Source: Streptomyces griseus (GTDB taxonomy: Bacteria > Bacteroidota > Bacteroidia > Chitinophagales > Chitinophagaceae). From it: a DNA stretch of 14,733 bases. The stretch covers positions 1 to 14,733 of the forward strand of contig CALPIT020000036.1 of NCBI GenBank assembly GCA_943323705.2. Reading direction: 5' to 3'. The notes under the pieces are model-generated. The model was not told where the DNA came from. It did no database searches and saw only the letters and a program-made list of their open reading frames with translations. Of this stretch, positions 6,548 through 14,273 are shown piece by piece; position 1 is the first letter of the stretch, and each line of letters opens with the position of its first letter. Made by a program: the position numbers and the translations under genes.

Positions 6548-6578
6548 AAAAAAGGCTGACTCTTTTCCAGAATCAGCC
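6548..6578 (-). terminator. Minus-strand intrinsic terminator upstream of the rplM promoter
   Basis: GGCTGACTC (6554-6562) pairs with GAATCAGCC (6570-6578) with one C-A mismatch and a 7-nt loop. On the minus strand the stem runs into six T residues (6548-6553). No minus-strand gene lies directly upstream: the next gene, 6700-7785, is on the plus strand. It may block antisense read-through into rplM or end an unrecognised short RNA. Confidence 0.65.
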
Positions 6579-6630
6579 CATTAGCTTTATAACCATTTAT
6601 AGAAGTCTAAATGTATACACAATATCGTTG

Positions 6631-6660
6631 TCATTAATGTCCATTAATGACCATTAAAAA
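6631..6660. promoter_or_regulatory. Three 10-bp-phased CATTAATG-type boxes, candidate operator
   Basis: Three consecutive decamers TCATTAATGT, CCATTAATGA and CCATTAAAAA. The first two contain the perfect palindrome CATTAATG and the third is degenerate. The 10-bp period puts the boxes on one face of the helix, and they lie 40-70 bp upstream of the ATG at 6700. They may bind the HTH-like product of that gene (autoregulation) or another regulator. Confidence 0.45.
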
Positions 6661-6687
6661 ACTATAACACATAATAATATTAGCAAT

Positions 6688-6695
6688 TATATTTG
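6688..6695 (+). promoter_or_regulatory. Possible -7 box just before the 6700 gene
   Basis: TATATTTG matches TAnnTTTG exactly but is only 4 nt from the ATG at 6700, so a transcript from it would be leaderless or nearly so. No TTG is found 19-21 nt upstream, and AT-rich DNA gives such matches by chance. Confidence 0.25.
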
Positions 6696-6699
6696 TTTC

Positions 6700-7785
6700 A
6701 TGGCCAGAAAACCGAATTCGATTTCAAAAGAAGAAATCAGTTCTATCATATCTACAATAAAATCTCAAGGGGAAATAGCGATCCACAATGCGGTTGACTG
6801 TAAGAAATTATCATCTCATGTATTTAAAGTAACTGGTGAATACATTTCAGCGACTACCCTAAAGCGTTTCTTTGGTTTCACTAAAAGTGAATTCGCTCCA
6901 TCTTACGATACTGTTAAAATATTAAAACAATATGCTGCACATTTCAATAAAAAAACAAATGGTTTTAGTCTTGCTGATTTCATCACTAATTTTTTCGAAC
7001 CCTTTCATTTTGAAAAAATAAATAAAGACGATAAAACATTTCATGCTGCTTGCAGGACGATCGCCTTGCAACTCAAAAACGATTTGGCACTTTTAGAACA
7101 GGTAATAGAAACGTTGGCGAAAAATGAAAATGGCAGAAGATTTTATTTTGACTTGTTTCCTGATTATGAAATCCTCAATACCATTCAATATAAAGGGTAT
7201 GAAGAATATCTTTTGCATGAGAAATCATACGAAGGAAAAATATTTGCTAACTGCATTTTATTCCTCAAAGAGTTCTTCAATAACAATATAAAAGGAATGA
7301 AAAATAAATGGGAAACGATATCCATGCTTTTTGATAAAACGAAAAAGCTTCATCCTTTTGTTTTAGGAAGATTTTATCAGGTTCAACTCATAGCCAATAA
7401 TCATTTCAATAACCCTGATGTCAAAAAAATCACACATGACATTTTCAAATTAGAAACTAAAATGCCCAGGAATGAATCGGGCCTTTTCAAAGAGTTTCCG
7501 GGGTTTCATTATTTTGCCTGTGATGGTTTCTGGCAAATTAAAGCTTATGAAGAACTGCTGAAACTAAGCTCAATTGCTTTAACGGATTTTAAACAACACA
7601 ATGAATTTATTTGGAAAGGCTATTATGGTCAATTGTATCTATACAAAGGTTTAGCGCTCGTAAATATGGGAAGAAAAACTGAAGCTAAAAAACAATTGAA
7701 ATACATTAAGCCCGATAATTTTTACTTCCCCACAAAAAAATATTTTGATGCCCTTTATGACATCTTCATCACAAGTTTGAATTGA
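6700..7785 (+). CDS. Protein with Bacteroidota HTH-like N-terminal module, function unknown
   Basis: I do not know a function for this 361-residue protein. Residues 33-80 (DCKKLSSHVFKVTGEYISATTLKRFFGF and on through PSYDTVKILKQYA) follow a pattern I recognise from many Bacteroidota hypothetical proteins, in which a helix-turn-helix-like segment with TLKRxFGF precedes a variable helical region. DNA binding is therefore plausible but unproven. Residues 110-361 are predicted mainly helical with aromatic and lysine-rich stretches (LALVNMGRKTEAKKQLKYI near the end resembles a TPR helix pair). No signal peptide or membrane segment is seen. The ATG at 6700 is the only sensible start; no Shine-Dalgarno is present. 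It is a single-gene unit, divergent from rplM and convergent with the adhesin gene. The phased boxes at 6631-6660 suggest specific control. Confidence 0.85.
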   Translation: MARKPNSISKEEISSIISTIKSQGEIAIHNAVDCKKLSSHVFKVTGEYISATTLKRFFGFTKSEFAPSYDTVKILKQYAAHFNKKTNGFSLADFITNFFEPFHFEKINKDDKTFHAACRTIALQLKNDLALLEQVIETLAKNENGRRFYFDLFPDYEILNTIQYKGYEEYLLHEKSYEGKIFANCILFLKEFFNNNIKGMKNKWETISMLFDKTKKLHPFVLGRFYQVQLIANNHFNNPDVKKITHDIFKLETKMPRNESGLFKEFPGFHYFACDGFWQIKAYEELLKLSSIALTDFKQHNEFIWKGYYGQLYLYKGLALVNMGRKTEAKKQLKYIKPDNFYFPTKKYFDALYDIFITSLN

Positions 7786-7867
7786 TTTGTACTCCTGTTA
7801 AAAAATGCAGCGGATTTTTTAATAATTCAGTTACTGCTAGCTTTCTTCATTAAAAGAGTTTTATAAA

Positions 7868-7901
7868 ACAGAGGCCATCTCATTTCTGAGATGGCCTCTG
7901 T
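7868..7901 (-). terminator. Strong hairpin terminator of the adhesin gene
   Basis: ACAGAGGCCATCTCA (7868-7882) and its exact complement (7887-7901) form a 15-bp stem with a 4-nt loop. On the minus strand it is followed by TTTTAT, which suits termination of the adhesin gene ending at 7942. The stem also lies 82 nt after the plus-strand gene stop and could act on that transcript too, although no T-tract follows on the plus strand. Confidence 0.88.
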
Positions 7902-7941
7902 GCATCGGTTGAATAATTTATGAATGAAAACTCAAATCATC

Positions 7942-10900
7942 TTAATATTTCACCACTCTTGTTGTCTTCACACTATTCCCTTGTTTCACTTCTATCATGT
8001 ATGAACCTGTTTTCAATTCAGAACCGATGCTCAATGTTTGATAAGGAGCAACCTTAACCGACTTGATGAATCTGCCCTGAACATCCAGGATTCTTACCAC
8101 CACTTCTTGCTGATCGGCTGTAATCACTTGCAAGCTGAAGTTGCTGGTAGTTGGATTCGGAAATACTTTCACTTCCATTGGATCATTGGCAACTATTGGT
8201 AAAGCTTTAGTCATTGGCGCCATTGGTCCTGCAGGACAAGGAGACAGTCTCACAGTTGAGGTCTTGAAGCTACTAACTCCGCAGTTATTGATTCCTCTTA
8301 CTGAAACCTTTCCATCTATTGCGCCTAAATTATAACTCACCGTTATACTTCTTGTTCCTTGACCACTAACAATCTGACCTCCAGTTGGAACTGTCCACTC
8401 TAACGACACTGTGTTGGTTGGCATTGTTGCAACTGAATAACTATATTCTCTGTTTGGACAAGCTGATGTATTGATTACATCTATACTTCCTGGAGTAGAT
8501 GGCAACAATCTTGATACACTAAATGTTCTTGCAGCACTTGACCCACAACCGTTCGTCGCTATTACTGATATAGAACCTCCCGTGTAACCAGCAGGATATC
8601 TAAAGCTGATCGAACTTGTACCCTGACCGATAATATTCGTTGCGCCTGAAGGCAAAGTCCATGTATAGGTATTAACTGTCGATACCGCATTTAATGAATA
8701 CACCGCATCTATTCCATTAGGGCCAGAGTATTCACATACATTCTTTGGACCACTGATTATACCTGGAGAGGTTGGATTGGCACGTGTTACCAAGATACTT
8801 CTCACCGCACTGGTACCGCAATCATTTGTAGATTGTACCGATACACTGCTTGATGTGAAGTTATTGGCAAAAGCCACCGTTATCAAGGTGTCATTTTCAC
8901 CAAGTCCATTTGGATGTGCAATCGTTGTTGTACCTGACTGAGCGGTCCATATGTATGAAGCCGCACCACGTACTTTTGGCACTCTGTAAGTAATCAACAC
9001 ACTCGATCCAATGCTTGGACAAACATTTGAAGTTGATGCCACTATTGTTTGTGGCGTTGTAGGATACTGTGCTGACAATTGGTATGACTTCGGTGCATTA
9101 GATCCACATACTGAACTCGCTACTACTCGAATTATCTTGTTCGCTTGCGCTGTAAATCCTGCTAAGAATTGAACACTGATTGTCGCTGTACCCTGACCAG
9201 ATACCAATACCGTATTCGAAGGCAATGTCCATGTGTAAGATATGGCTCCAGACGCACTGGCAGTATAACTTGTCGTATTGTTGGTGCCTACCACATTACA
9301 TACATTAATCTGACCGATAACTGTAGTTACACCAGGCACAATTGGTTGAGGATTTACAGTAACTGATGTATTCTGTTCAGAAGTACAGCCTGAAGTGTTT
9401 TGTACTCTCAATGTGTAAGTAGCCGGAACAACACCACTGAACGAAGTTGATGATTGAAATGCACCACCTATACTGTATTGTAAACCTGAACCTGTTGGTG
9501 ATGTTACAGTAATCGTTCCTGTAGCAGAAGCACAAGTAGGTTGCGTAACATTTGCAGCAGGATTTGGAAGGAAAGAGCTAACGGTTAGTATTAACGTAGC
9601 TGTTGAATCACAACCTGCAGCATTGGTTGTTGTATAACTATAGGTTCCTGCAGTACTGTAACTTCCTCCATTCCATGAATATGGAGCATTGCTTGCACAG
9701 ATGGTAACACTAGTTGAACTTGAAGTTGTAGTATTAATGGTCAAATTCAAAATTTCGGTATTACAACTACTAACAAAAGAGTATGTTCCACTGGTAGTGT
9801 AAGTTTGACCATTCACAGACCATGTATAAGATAAACAAGCTGCAGCTGTTGTTGTGTTGCTTGAAGATGAAGTGATGGTTAAATCTAAGTACTCTGTATT
9901 ACAACCACTAACAAAAGAGTATGTTCCACTGGTAGTGTAAGTTTGACCATCAACAGTCCAAACATAACTATCACAATTAGACGCAGTTGTTGTGTTGCTA
10001 GTTGATGTTGTGATACTCAAAATTAAATTAACTATTGAATCACATCCATTAGCTGCGGTAGTTGTGTAAGAATATGTTCCTGCTGTAGAATATTGACTAC
10101 CATTCCATGTATAAGGAACTTCGCTTGAGCATATTGTTGTAGTTTCAATTCCTATGATGGCTGAAGGTTGAGTAATTGTTACATTCAAATTGGATTTAGA
10201 TCCATTAACATCTGTAATTATTACAGAATAATCGCCCGCAGCTAAACCACTGACGTCCTGCGTAGTGGCTCCATTACTCCATAAATAAGTATAAGGCGAC
10301 ACTCCATCTGTAACGGTAATGTCAATAGAACCACTATTGCCACCATAACAAGAGACGTTTGTTCTTGCAGTAAGTGACGATACTACAGGAGTACCATTGC
10401 AAGCTCCCGTTACTGGCTGAAATCCAATTGCGACATCATTATCAGTACCGCTAGTAAGCCATGGACTATAAGTAATATTAGTTCCGTATATTTTTGAAGG
10501 AATATCGTTAGCAACTACTGTACCTAAATAATTACATGTTGCAGTAAGCGAACTACGTGCTGAATCGGGATTACTAAGAATATAAGTTGCCCCTGTGAAA
10601 CTATTACTTGAAATTGTCGTTGTGGACCCTGTAGTAGAACCGGAAGTACTAAAGCCAATAACACAATTTTGTAATTTATTATTTGTAATAGTTGCAGAAG
10701 AACGAATTACATTATTTTCAAGTGAAATGCCTAGAAAAAAACCTGAAAATTCGTTATTGGAAATTGTTAAGTTAGCAAGTGATGCAGGTATTGTGCTATA
10801 AGATGGCGCATCATTTCTTCCTGCAGCTTGAATACCATAACCACTGGTTACTAATCCTCTGGTTTCGCTAAATGCATTGTTTGATATAGTTACACCTGAG

Positions 10901-11781
10901 TAATTGGCATATTTCGTGTTTAAGATGATGCCACGTGAATTTGCAGAAGTCCCATTATTAGTCATGGTATTACCTGTAATGGAAGCACTAGAAGCCTTTT
11001 CAATATAAAGCGCAGCAGTGTTGTTAGTTGCATTACCATTACTTGTAAAAGTATTATTCGTAATTGAAAGATTAGCACATCCACCAGGGCTTGAACTACT
11101 ACAATAAATAGAAATTCCGTTTGCTACCTGGTTCGTAAATGTAGAACCAGTAATATTCAATCCATTAATATTTGATGCTGTCGCACCGTAAAAACCGGAG
11201 TTATTAGCATTGAAGGTACAGTTTGAAATAACCCAGTCACTAATTGCAGTAGTTGTATTATTATTTAAATGAATAGCATAACTAGTAAGACCATCAATAA
11301 TTACACTGTCCAAAGTTAGATAGTTCATCGACTCAGTAGCATAAATCCCTTTAGTAGCACCACTTAATTTAACCTTTCTAAGGTATGTTCTACTTGAAGA
11401 GGATGCTCCTGAGCCTGCGGCTGTGAAAGTAAAGATGGTGCCGCCGGAATTCTGAATAATAGTAGTAGCACCAGAACCTCGTATATCAATTCGCTTATTT
11501 ACAGTTATAGCTTGTGCTGTATAAGTACCAGCATCTACGTAAATAATGTCCCCTGCAGTTGATGCTGCAATCGCTGCAACAATTGTTGCGTAAGGTGCAG
11601 ATGAGGTACCTGCATTTCCAGATGCACCCACAGCTGTAGTGTAAATGTCACCTGTTGTACTGTTATCATTTACATATCTTGTAGTTTGAGCAAGAGCTGT
11701 AAATGAAAAAAGTGTTGTAAATAGAACAAAAAGCAAATTCTTAACAATAGCTCCGTTCTTTTTTGTAAACTTTAGATTCAT
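7942..11781 (-). CDS. Large secreted adhesin-like protein with beta-helix, SprB repeat, PKD-like domains and type IX sorting signal
   Basis: A 1279-residue exported protein, probably displayed at or released from the cell surface by the type IX secretion system. Order: signal peptide (1-31, ending ALAQ); parallel beta-helix-like, Asn/Ser/Thr-rich region (about 35-455); a SprB repeat (about 470-540, NVSCYGGNSGSIDITV, YTYLWSNGATTQDVSGLAAG); four short Cys-containing repeats (about 547-738); a further SprB-like segment (to about 814); four PKD-like/Ig-like domains (about 814-1174, each with a Y-x-W-T core and most with SGQGT-type strands); and a type-A C-terminal domain (about 1202-1279, VKVFPNPTTSNFSL to VKTTRVVKY). 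I start at the ATG 11779-11781 next to the signal peptide; a longer frame needs a TTG at 11826. It is divergent from the PAS-LuxR gene. Ligand and function are unknown; an enzymatic (lyase) role is possible but no catalytic motif was seen. Confidence 0.93.
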   Translation of the reverse strand: MNLKFTKKNGAIVKNLLFVLFTTLFSFTALAQTTRYVNDNSTTGDIYTTAVGASGNAGTSSAPYATIVAAIAASTAGDIIYVDAGTYTAQAITVNKRIDIRGSGATTIIQNSGGTIFTFTAAGSGASSSSRTYLRKVKLSGATKGIYATESMNYLTLDSVIIDGLTSYAIHLNNNTTTAISDWVISNCTFNANNSGFYGATASNINGLNITGSTFTNQVANGISIYCSSSSPGGCANLSITNNTFTSNGNATNNTAALYIEKASSASITGNTMTNNGTSANSRGIILNTKYANYSGVTISNNAFSETRGLVTSGYGIQAAGRNDAPSYSTIPASLANLTISNNEFSGFFLGISLENNVIRSSATITNNKLQNCVIGFSTSGSTTGSTTTISSNSFTGATYILSNPDSARSSLTATCNYLGTVVANDIPSKIYGTNITYSPWLTSGTDNDVAIGFQPVTGACNGTPVVSSLTARTNVSCYGGNSGSIDITVTDGVSPYTYLWSNGATTQDVSGLAAGDYSVIITDVNGSKSNLNVTITQPSAIIGIETTTICSSEVPYTWNGSQYSTAGTYSYTTTAANGCDSIVNLILSITTSTSNTTTASNCDSYVWTVDGQTYTTSGTYSFVSGCNTEYLDLTITSSSSNTTTAAACLSYTWSVNGQTYTTSGTYSFVSSCNTEILNLTINTTTSSSTSVTICASNAPYSWNGGSYSTAGTYSYTTTNAAGCDSTATLILTVSSFLPNPAANVTQPTCASATGTITVTSPTGSGLQYSIGGAFQSSTSFSGVVPATYTLRVQNTSGCTSEQNTSVTVNPQPIVPGVTTVIGQINVCNVVGTNNTTSYTASASGAISYTWTLPSNTVLVSGQGTATISVQFLAGFTAQANKIIRVVASSVCGSNAPKSYQLSAQYPTTPQTIVASTSNVCPSIGSSVLITYRVPKVRGAASYIWTAQSGTTTIAHPNGLGENDTLITVAFANNFTSSSVSVQSTNDCGTSAVRSILVTRANPTSPGIISGPKNVCEYSGPNGIDAVYSLNAVSTVNTYTWTLPSGATNIIGQGTSSISFRYPAGYTGGSISVIATNGCGSSAARTFSVSRLLPSTPGSIDVINTSACPNREYSYSVATMPTNTVSLEWTVPTGGQIVSGQGTRSITVSYNLGAIDGKVSVRGINNCGVSSFKTSTVRLSPCPAGPMAPMTKALPIVANDPMEVKVFPNPTTSNFSLQVITADQQEVVVRILDVQGRFIKSVKVAPYQTLSIGSELKTGSYMIEVKQGNSVKTTRVVKY
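9761..9950 (-). repeat. Near-identical 52-nt intragenic repeat (two copies, 138 bp apart)
   Basis: Bases 9761-9812 and 9899-9950 match with one mismatch. They encode the GQTYTTSGTYSFVSxCN parts of the two middle Cys repeats of the adhesin. The flanking repeats are more diverged, so this pair was duplicated or homogenised recently. The period of 138 bp is 46 codons and keeps the frame, so recombination could change the repeat number. Confidence 0.85.
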
Positions 11782-11889
11782 GGTGTTTGATTTTATTGAT
11801 TGAAATATATTACCGGAATAGCCCAATAATTTGACTTATAAATACGGGTATTAATTTTTGATAGATTTTGGATTGTCAGTTAAAAAGCG

Positions 11890-11919
11890 ATTTACAAATA
11901 CTAAAAAAGTTTTGTAAAT
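11890..11919. promoter_or_regulatory. Dyad upstream of the adhesin gene
   Basis: ATTTACAAA (11890-11898) and TTTGTAAAT (11911-11919) are perfect 9-bp inverted repeats with a 12-nt spacer, about 110-140 bp upstream of the adhesin start. It is a possible operator or hairpin; in AT-rich DNA a chance dyad is also possible. Confidence 0.35.
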
Positions 11920-12106
11920 AACTAGGTTGTTTCTTGGGGGGAGATAGAGAAATTTTTTATAGAATTGGATTCGTAAACGACTTTCAAATAATTTTTACCA
12001 GGTTTTCACTTGAAAATTCCAGAACATCTTTTTTTACTCCATTTTCTAAGTTTTGAAAGATGATTTCCACTTTTTGAAATGTCTTTTATTATTTCTCGGA
12101 GTTTTT

Positions 12107-12122
12107 AAACTATCAATAGTTT
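12107..12122. promoter_or_regulatory. Short palindrome, candidate operator
   Basis: AAACTATCAATAGTTT consists of 7-bp arms around a 2-bp centre. The compact symmetric form suits a dimeric regulator such as a LuxR-type HTH, and a LuxR-type gene starts 297 bp downstream. Assignment is inference. Confidence 0.35.
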
Positions 12123-12195
12123 GAAGAAATCCTAATAAATATGTTATTTTTTTAAATCGGAGGACAAATTTATATTTAATAAACAGAATTATATC

Positions 12196-12295
12196 TACCT
12201 AAATTATTGAACAAAACATCCATTTGGCTAAGTGTTTATACTTATCGTAAGTAGTAATACTTAGTAAAATGGATTTACACTACCAATTTTAGGTA
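12196..12295. repeat. Concentric imperfect inverted repeat of about 100 bp
   Basis: Four block pairs share one centre near 12246: TACCTAAA/TTTAGGTA (12196-12203, 12288-12295), ATCCATTT/AAATGGAT (12218-12225, 12267-12274), CTAAGT/ACTTAG (12228-12233, 12259-12264) and ACTTA/TAAGT (12240-12244, 12248-12252). The three inner pairs are exactly concentric and the outer pair is off by half a base. It may be a MITE-like remnant or a large operator. Confidence 0.7.
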
Positions 12296-12321
12296 TTATA
12301 CATATAAACAATTAATATATT

Positions 12322-12354
12322 TTTGTAGGCTTATTTATAAAATAGATATGTTTT
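12322..12354 (+). promoter_or_regulatory. Possible promoter of the PAS-LuxR gene
   Basis: TTTG (12322-12325), a 21-nt spacer, then TATGTTTT (12347-12354) followed by G resembles the Bacteroidota -33 TTTG / -7 TAnnTTTG pair with one imperfect position. Start would be near 12361, leaving a leader of about 58 nt. A TATTTTTG at 12318-12325 is an alternative -7 box but lacks a -33 partner. Confidence 0.35.
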
Positions 12355-12418
12355 GTGTTTTTATCATTACTTGTTTGATTTTAAATAATTCAATTTTTCA
12401 ATTCGTATTAAACTAACG

Positions 12419-13198
12419 ATGGGTTACAAAAAGGAAAGTATAAAAAACATTATCAGTTCTGCTATATTGAATGCAAATCATACAAAAGATTCAAAAGACG
12501 GTACACTCACTTTTGATTTGAGTATGAATTTGCCCGAGGAGTTTTATCCAATTGGAACAAGTGCACGATTTATTTATGACATTGGAAATGGTTACTTCAC
12601 GTATTTTGACGAAGCGATAAAAGAAATTACAGGTTATCATAATAATGAAATCGTATTCGGTGATCCGGTAGATTTTATCTTTAAGATAGTTATTGATGAA
12701 CACTTGGTTGTAGTAAGCGAATTAACTGAAGAGTCGTTTCAGGTTTGCAAAAATCATAGAAAAGCTGAAATTATATCCCTTAACCTCGAATACAACATCA
12801 AAACAAAAACAGGAGAAAAAAAGAGAATTTTGAGTCAGTACTCACCGGTTCATTTTGAAGAAGATGGCTTTCCCAAAATAAACAAAGGCAGAATGGTTGA
12901 CATCACCCATTTAAAAAAAGATGGTGTGCCGTTGCTTTACATCATTGTTGACAATAAAATGGTCTTCACAAAACAAGGGAATCCAAAGCAAATGATGAAA
13001 AGCAATAACATCATTTTTTCAAATAAAGAAGTAGAAGTATTAAGACTAATCAGCGAAGGTTATACTATTAAGGAAATGGCTAGTCAACTCAACTGCAGCA
13101 TTGCTACCATCTATACCCACAGAAAAAATATCAGGCTTAAATCAAATACTGATATTAATAAGTCAATGTCAGACTTAAAAGAAAGAGGCATTATTTAA
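12419..13198 (+). CDS. PAS-domain transcriptional regulator with LuxR-type HTH
   Basis: A cytosolic one-component regulator of 259 residues. An N-terminal PAS-like sensor domain spans about 50-165, with GNGYFTYFDEAIKEITGYHNNEI (57-79) as its typical opening and GRMVDITHLKK (157-167) as its closing strand. The C-terminal LuxR/GerE-type HTH spans about 200-245 (FSNKEVEVLRLISEGYTIKEMASQLNCSIATIYTHRKNI), with the recognition helix near CSIATIYTHR. No phosphoacceptor receiver domain or membrane segment is present, so the signal is probably a small ligand or redox/light cue sensed by PAS; the ligand is unknown. The ATG at 12419 has no Shine-Dalgarno. The gene is divergent from the large secreted adhesin and is followed 10 nt later by a small membrane protein frame. 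Control of the adhesin is plausible, not shown. Confidence 0.9.
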   Translation: MGYKKESIKNIISSAILNANHTKDSKDGTLTFDLSMNLPEEFYPIGTSARFIYDIGNGYFTYFDEAIKEITGYHNNEIVFGDPVDFIFKIVIDEHLVVVSELTEESFQVCKNHRKAEIISLNLEYNIKTKTGEKKRILSQYSPVHFEEDGFPKINKGRMVDITHLKKDGVPLLYIIVDNKMVFTKQGNPKQMMKSNNIIFSNKEVEVLRLISEGYTIKEMASQLNCSIATIYTHRKNIRLKSNTDINKSMSDLKERGII

Positions 13199-13208
13199 TA
13201 AAAGACCT

Positions 13209-13343
13209 ATGATGAAGTTCAGAAATAAACAAAAATCAAATCACGGATTTTCAAAACTAGATTATATAGGCATTACAATTGTTGTCGTTACAATTTTAGC
13301 CTGTGTTTGTTATTTGATATATTCAGAATTTATTGCAAACTGA
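13209..13343 (+). CDS. Predicted 44-residue single-pass membrane microprotein
   Basis: The frame begins ATGATG at 13209, 10 nt after the PAS-LuxR stop codon, and ends with TGA at 13341-13343. The product has a basic, soluble N-terminus (MMKFRNKQKSNHGFSKLD, 1-18), one clear hydrophobic stretch (YIGITIVVVTILACVCYLIY, 19-38, with two Cys) and a short tail. Positive residues before the membrane segment predict an N-in orientation. The tight spacing suggests co-transcription and perhaps coupled translation with the regulator. There is no Shine-Dalgarno and I do not recognise a family. It may tether or tune the regulator, but that is only inference; a chance frame is possible because it is short. 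Confidence 0.55.
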   Translation: MMKFRNKQKSNHGFSKLDYIGITIVVVTILACVCYLIYSEFIAN

Positions 13344-13377
13344 TACCCTACAACTCTAACTAGCTTCTCTAACTTAT

Positions 13378-13405
13378 CCAGTATCTAGAATCCAGTATCT
13401 AGAAT
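13378..13405. repeat. Two tandem copies of a 14-bp repeat
   Basis: CCAGTATCTAGAAT occurs at 13378-13391 and again directly at 13392-13405, between the convergent microprotein and phnA-like genes. TCTAGA inside each copy is palindromic. There is no T-tract, so it is not a clear terminator; it looks like simple intergenic repeat DNA. Confidence 0.85.
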
Positions 13406-13418
13406 CTATCATATCCCC

Positions 13419-14000
13419 CTACCCCTGCTTTCTCACATATTTCGTCAATATCACAATCAGCTGACCTTCAATCTTACCTTCTATTTGTTCGGTATTTTCA
13501 TCAACCAAGCGGATATTTTTTACAACAGTTCCCATTTTTGCATTTAGGGTTGAACCTTTTACATCTAATGATTTTGTTAGTACAACCGAATCACCATTTT
13601 GCAATTGATGTCCATTTGCATCGCGGTGTAAATCAACAGAAGAGCCATTTTCATGATCTCCGGTAGCTTTTGCCCATGCTAATCTTTCGTCATCGAGATA
13701 CATCATGTCTAGATTGTCAGCAGCCCAACTTTCTTCTTTCAATCTGTTCAACATTCTCCAAGTAACGACCTGCACACCTGGCAATTCACTCCACATAGCA
13801 GTTGTTAAGCAAGTCCAATGCTTACTATCTAGCTCTTCTTTTTTATCAATTTGTGCCAGACATTTTTTGCAAATCATGAAACACCCATCTTCATCATTGT
13901 ATTTGGCATATGGCACTTCGTAAATTTGAATTTCGCTTTCAGCATTACATATTTCGCATTTATTTTCACTTCGGGTGAGGAGTTGATCTTGTAATTTCAT
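13419..14000 (-). CDS. PhnA-domain zinc-ribbon protein
   Basis: A 193-residue cytosolic protein of the PhnA/YjdM family. The family is named from the E. coli phosphonate region but is not required for phosphonate use there, and its biochemical role is uncertain. The N-terminus has a zinc-ribbon pattern: Cys15-x2-Cys18, then Cys44-x2-Cys47 (Cys40 also nearby). The C-terminal PhnA domain spans about 125-193, with ANGHQLQNGDSVVLTKSLDVKGS, MGTVVKNIRL and EGKIEGQLIVILTKYVRKQ. E. coli PhnA is about 111 residues; the extra middle (about 55-122) is in line with longer Bacteroidota members. The start is the ATG at 13998-14000; no Shine-Dalgarno. It is a single gene, convergent with the PAS-LuxR unit, with a good -7 box upstream at 14119-14127. 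No phn genes are nearby. Confidence 0.92.
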   Translation of the reverse strand: MKLQDQLLTRSENKCEICNAESEIQIYEVPYAKYNDEDGCFMICKKCLAQIDKKEELDSKHWTCLTTAMWSELPGVQVVTWRMLNRLKEESWAADNLDMMYLDDERLAWAKATGDHENGSSVDLHRDANGHQLQNGDSVVLTKSLDVKGSTLNAKMGTVVKNIRLVDENTEQIEGKIEGQLIVILTKYVRKQG

Positions 14001-14118
14001 TTTTAATTAAGACTTTATAACATTGCCTGGTAAAAAATAGCAGATGTTTGTTTAGTAATGTATTTTGAATGTTGTCAAAAAAACATTGCTTGTTTAAGGA
14101 TGTAAGTTTTGTAAAGTC

Positions 14119-14127
14119 GCAAAGGTA
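14119..14127 (-). promoter_or_regulatory. Predicted -7 box of the phnA-like gene
   Basis: TACCTTTGC on the minus strand fits TAnnTTTG perfectly, about 119 nt upstream of the gene start. A clear TTG at -33 is not visible. The transcript would start near 14113. The rest of 14001-14169 shows nothing else I can support. Confidence 0.5.
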
Positions 14128-14231
14128 AAATAAATATAGTTTATAGAAGAAAGAGATGATAGAGTGAAGAAACTTTAATGGGTAGTAAATAAAATTCAGT
14201 TGAAATATTTGGCTATGTTGAGGCCACGGAC

Positions 14232-14273
14232 GTAATATTGCAATATTGCAATATCGCAATATCGCAATATTAC
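14232..14273. repeat. Hairpin of array unit 1, with expanded core
   Basis: Arms GTAATATTGC (14232-14241) and GCAATATTAC (14264-14273) are exact complements around a 22-nt core. Read as 8-bp steps from 14234, the region is AATATTGC, AATATTGC, AATATCGC, AATATCGC and then AATATT. Units 2 and 3 keep the arms but have only a 6-nt core. Confidence 0.8.

Larger units (their letters stand above)
11782..12418. other. Gene-free divergent regulatory region between adhesin and PAS-LuxR genes
   Basis: These 637 bases are very AT-rich and hold no supported reading frame. Dyads seen: 9-bp arms at 11890-11898 and 11911-11919, 7-bp arms at 12107-12122, and the large concentric inverted repeat at 12196-12295. 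A possible PAS-LuxR promoter is at 12322-12354. I could not identify an adhesin promoter on the minus strand. Confidence 0.7.

Noticed and set aside
11782..11826. N-terminal extension of the adhesin from a TTG codon
   Set aside because: The ATG at 11779-11781 directly precedes a standard signal peptide; 15 extra residues would bury it.
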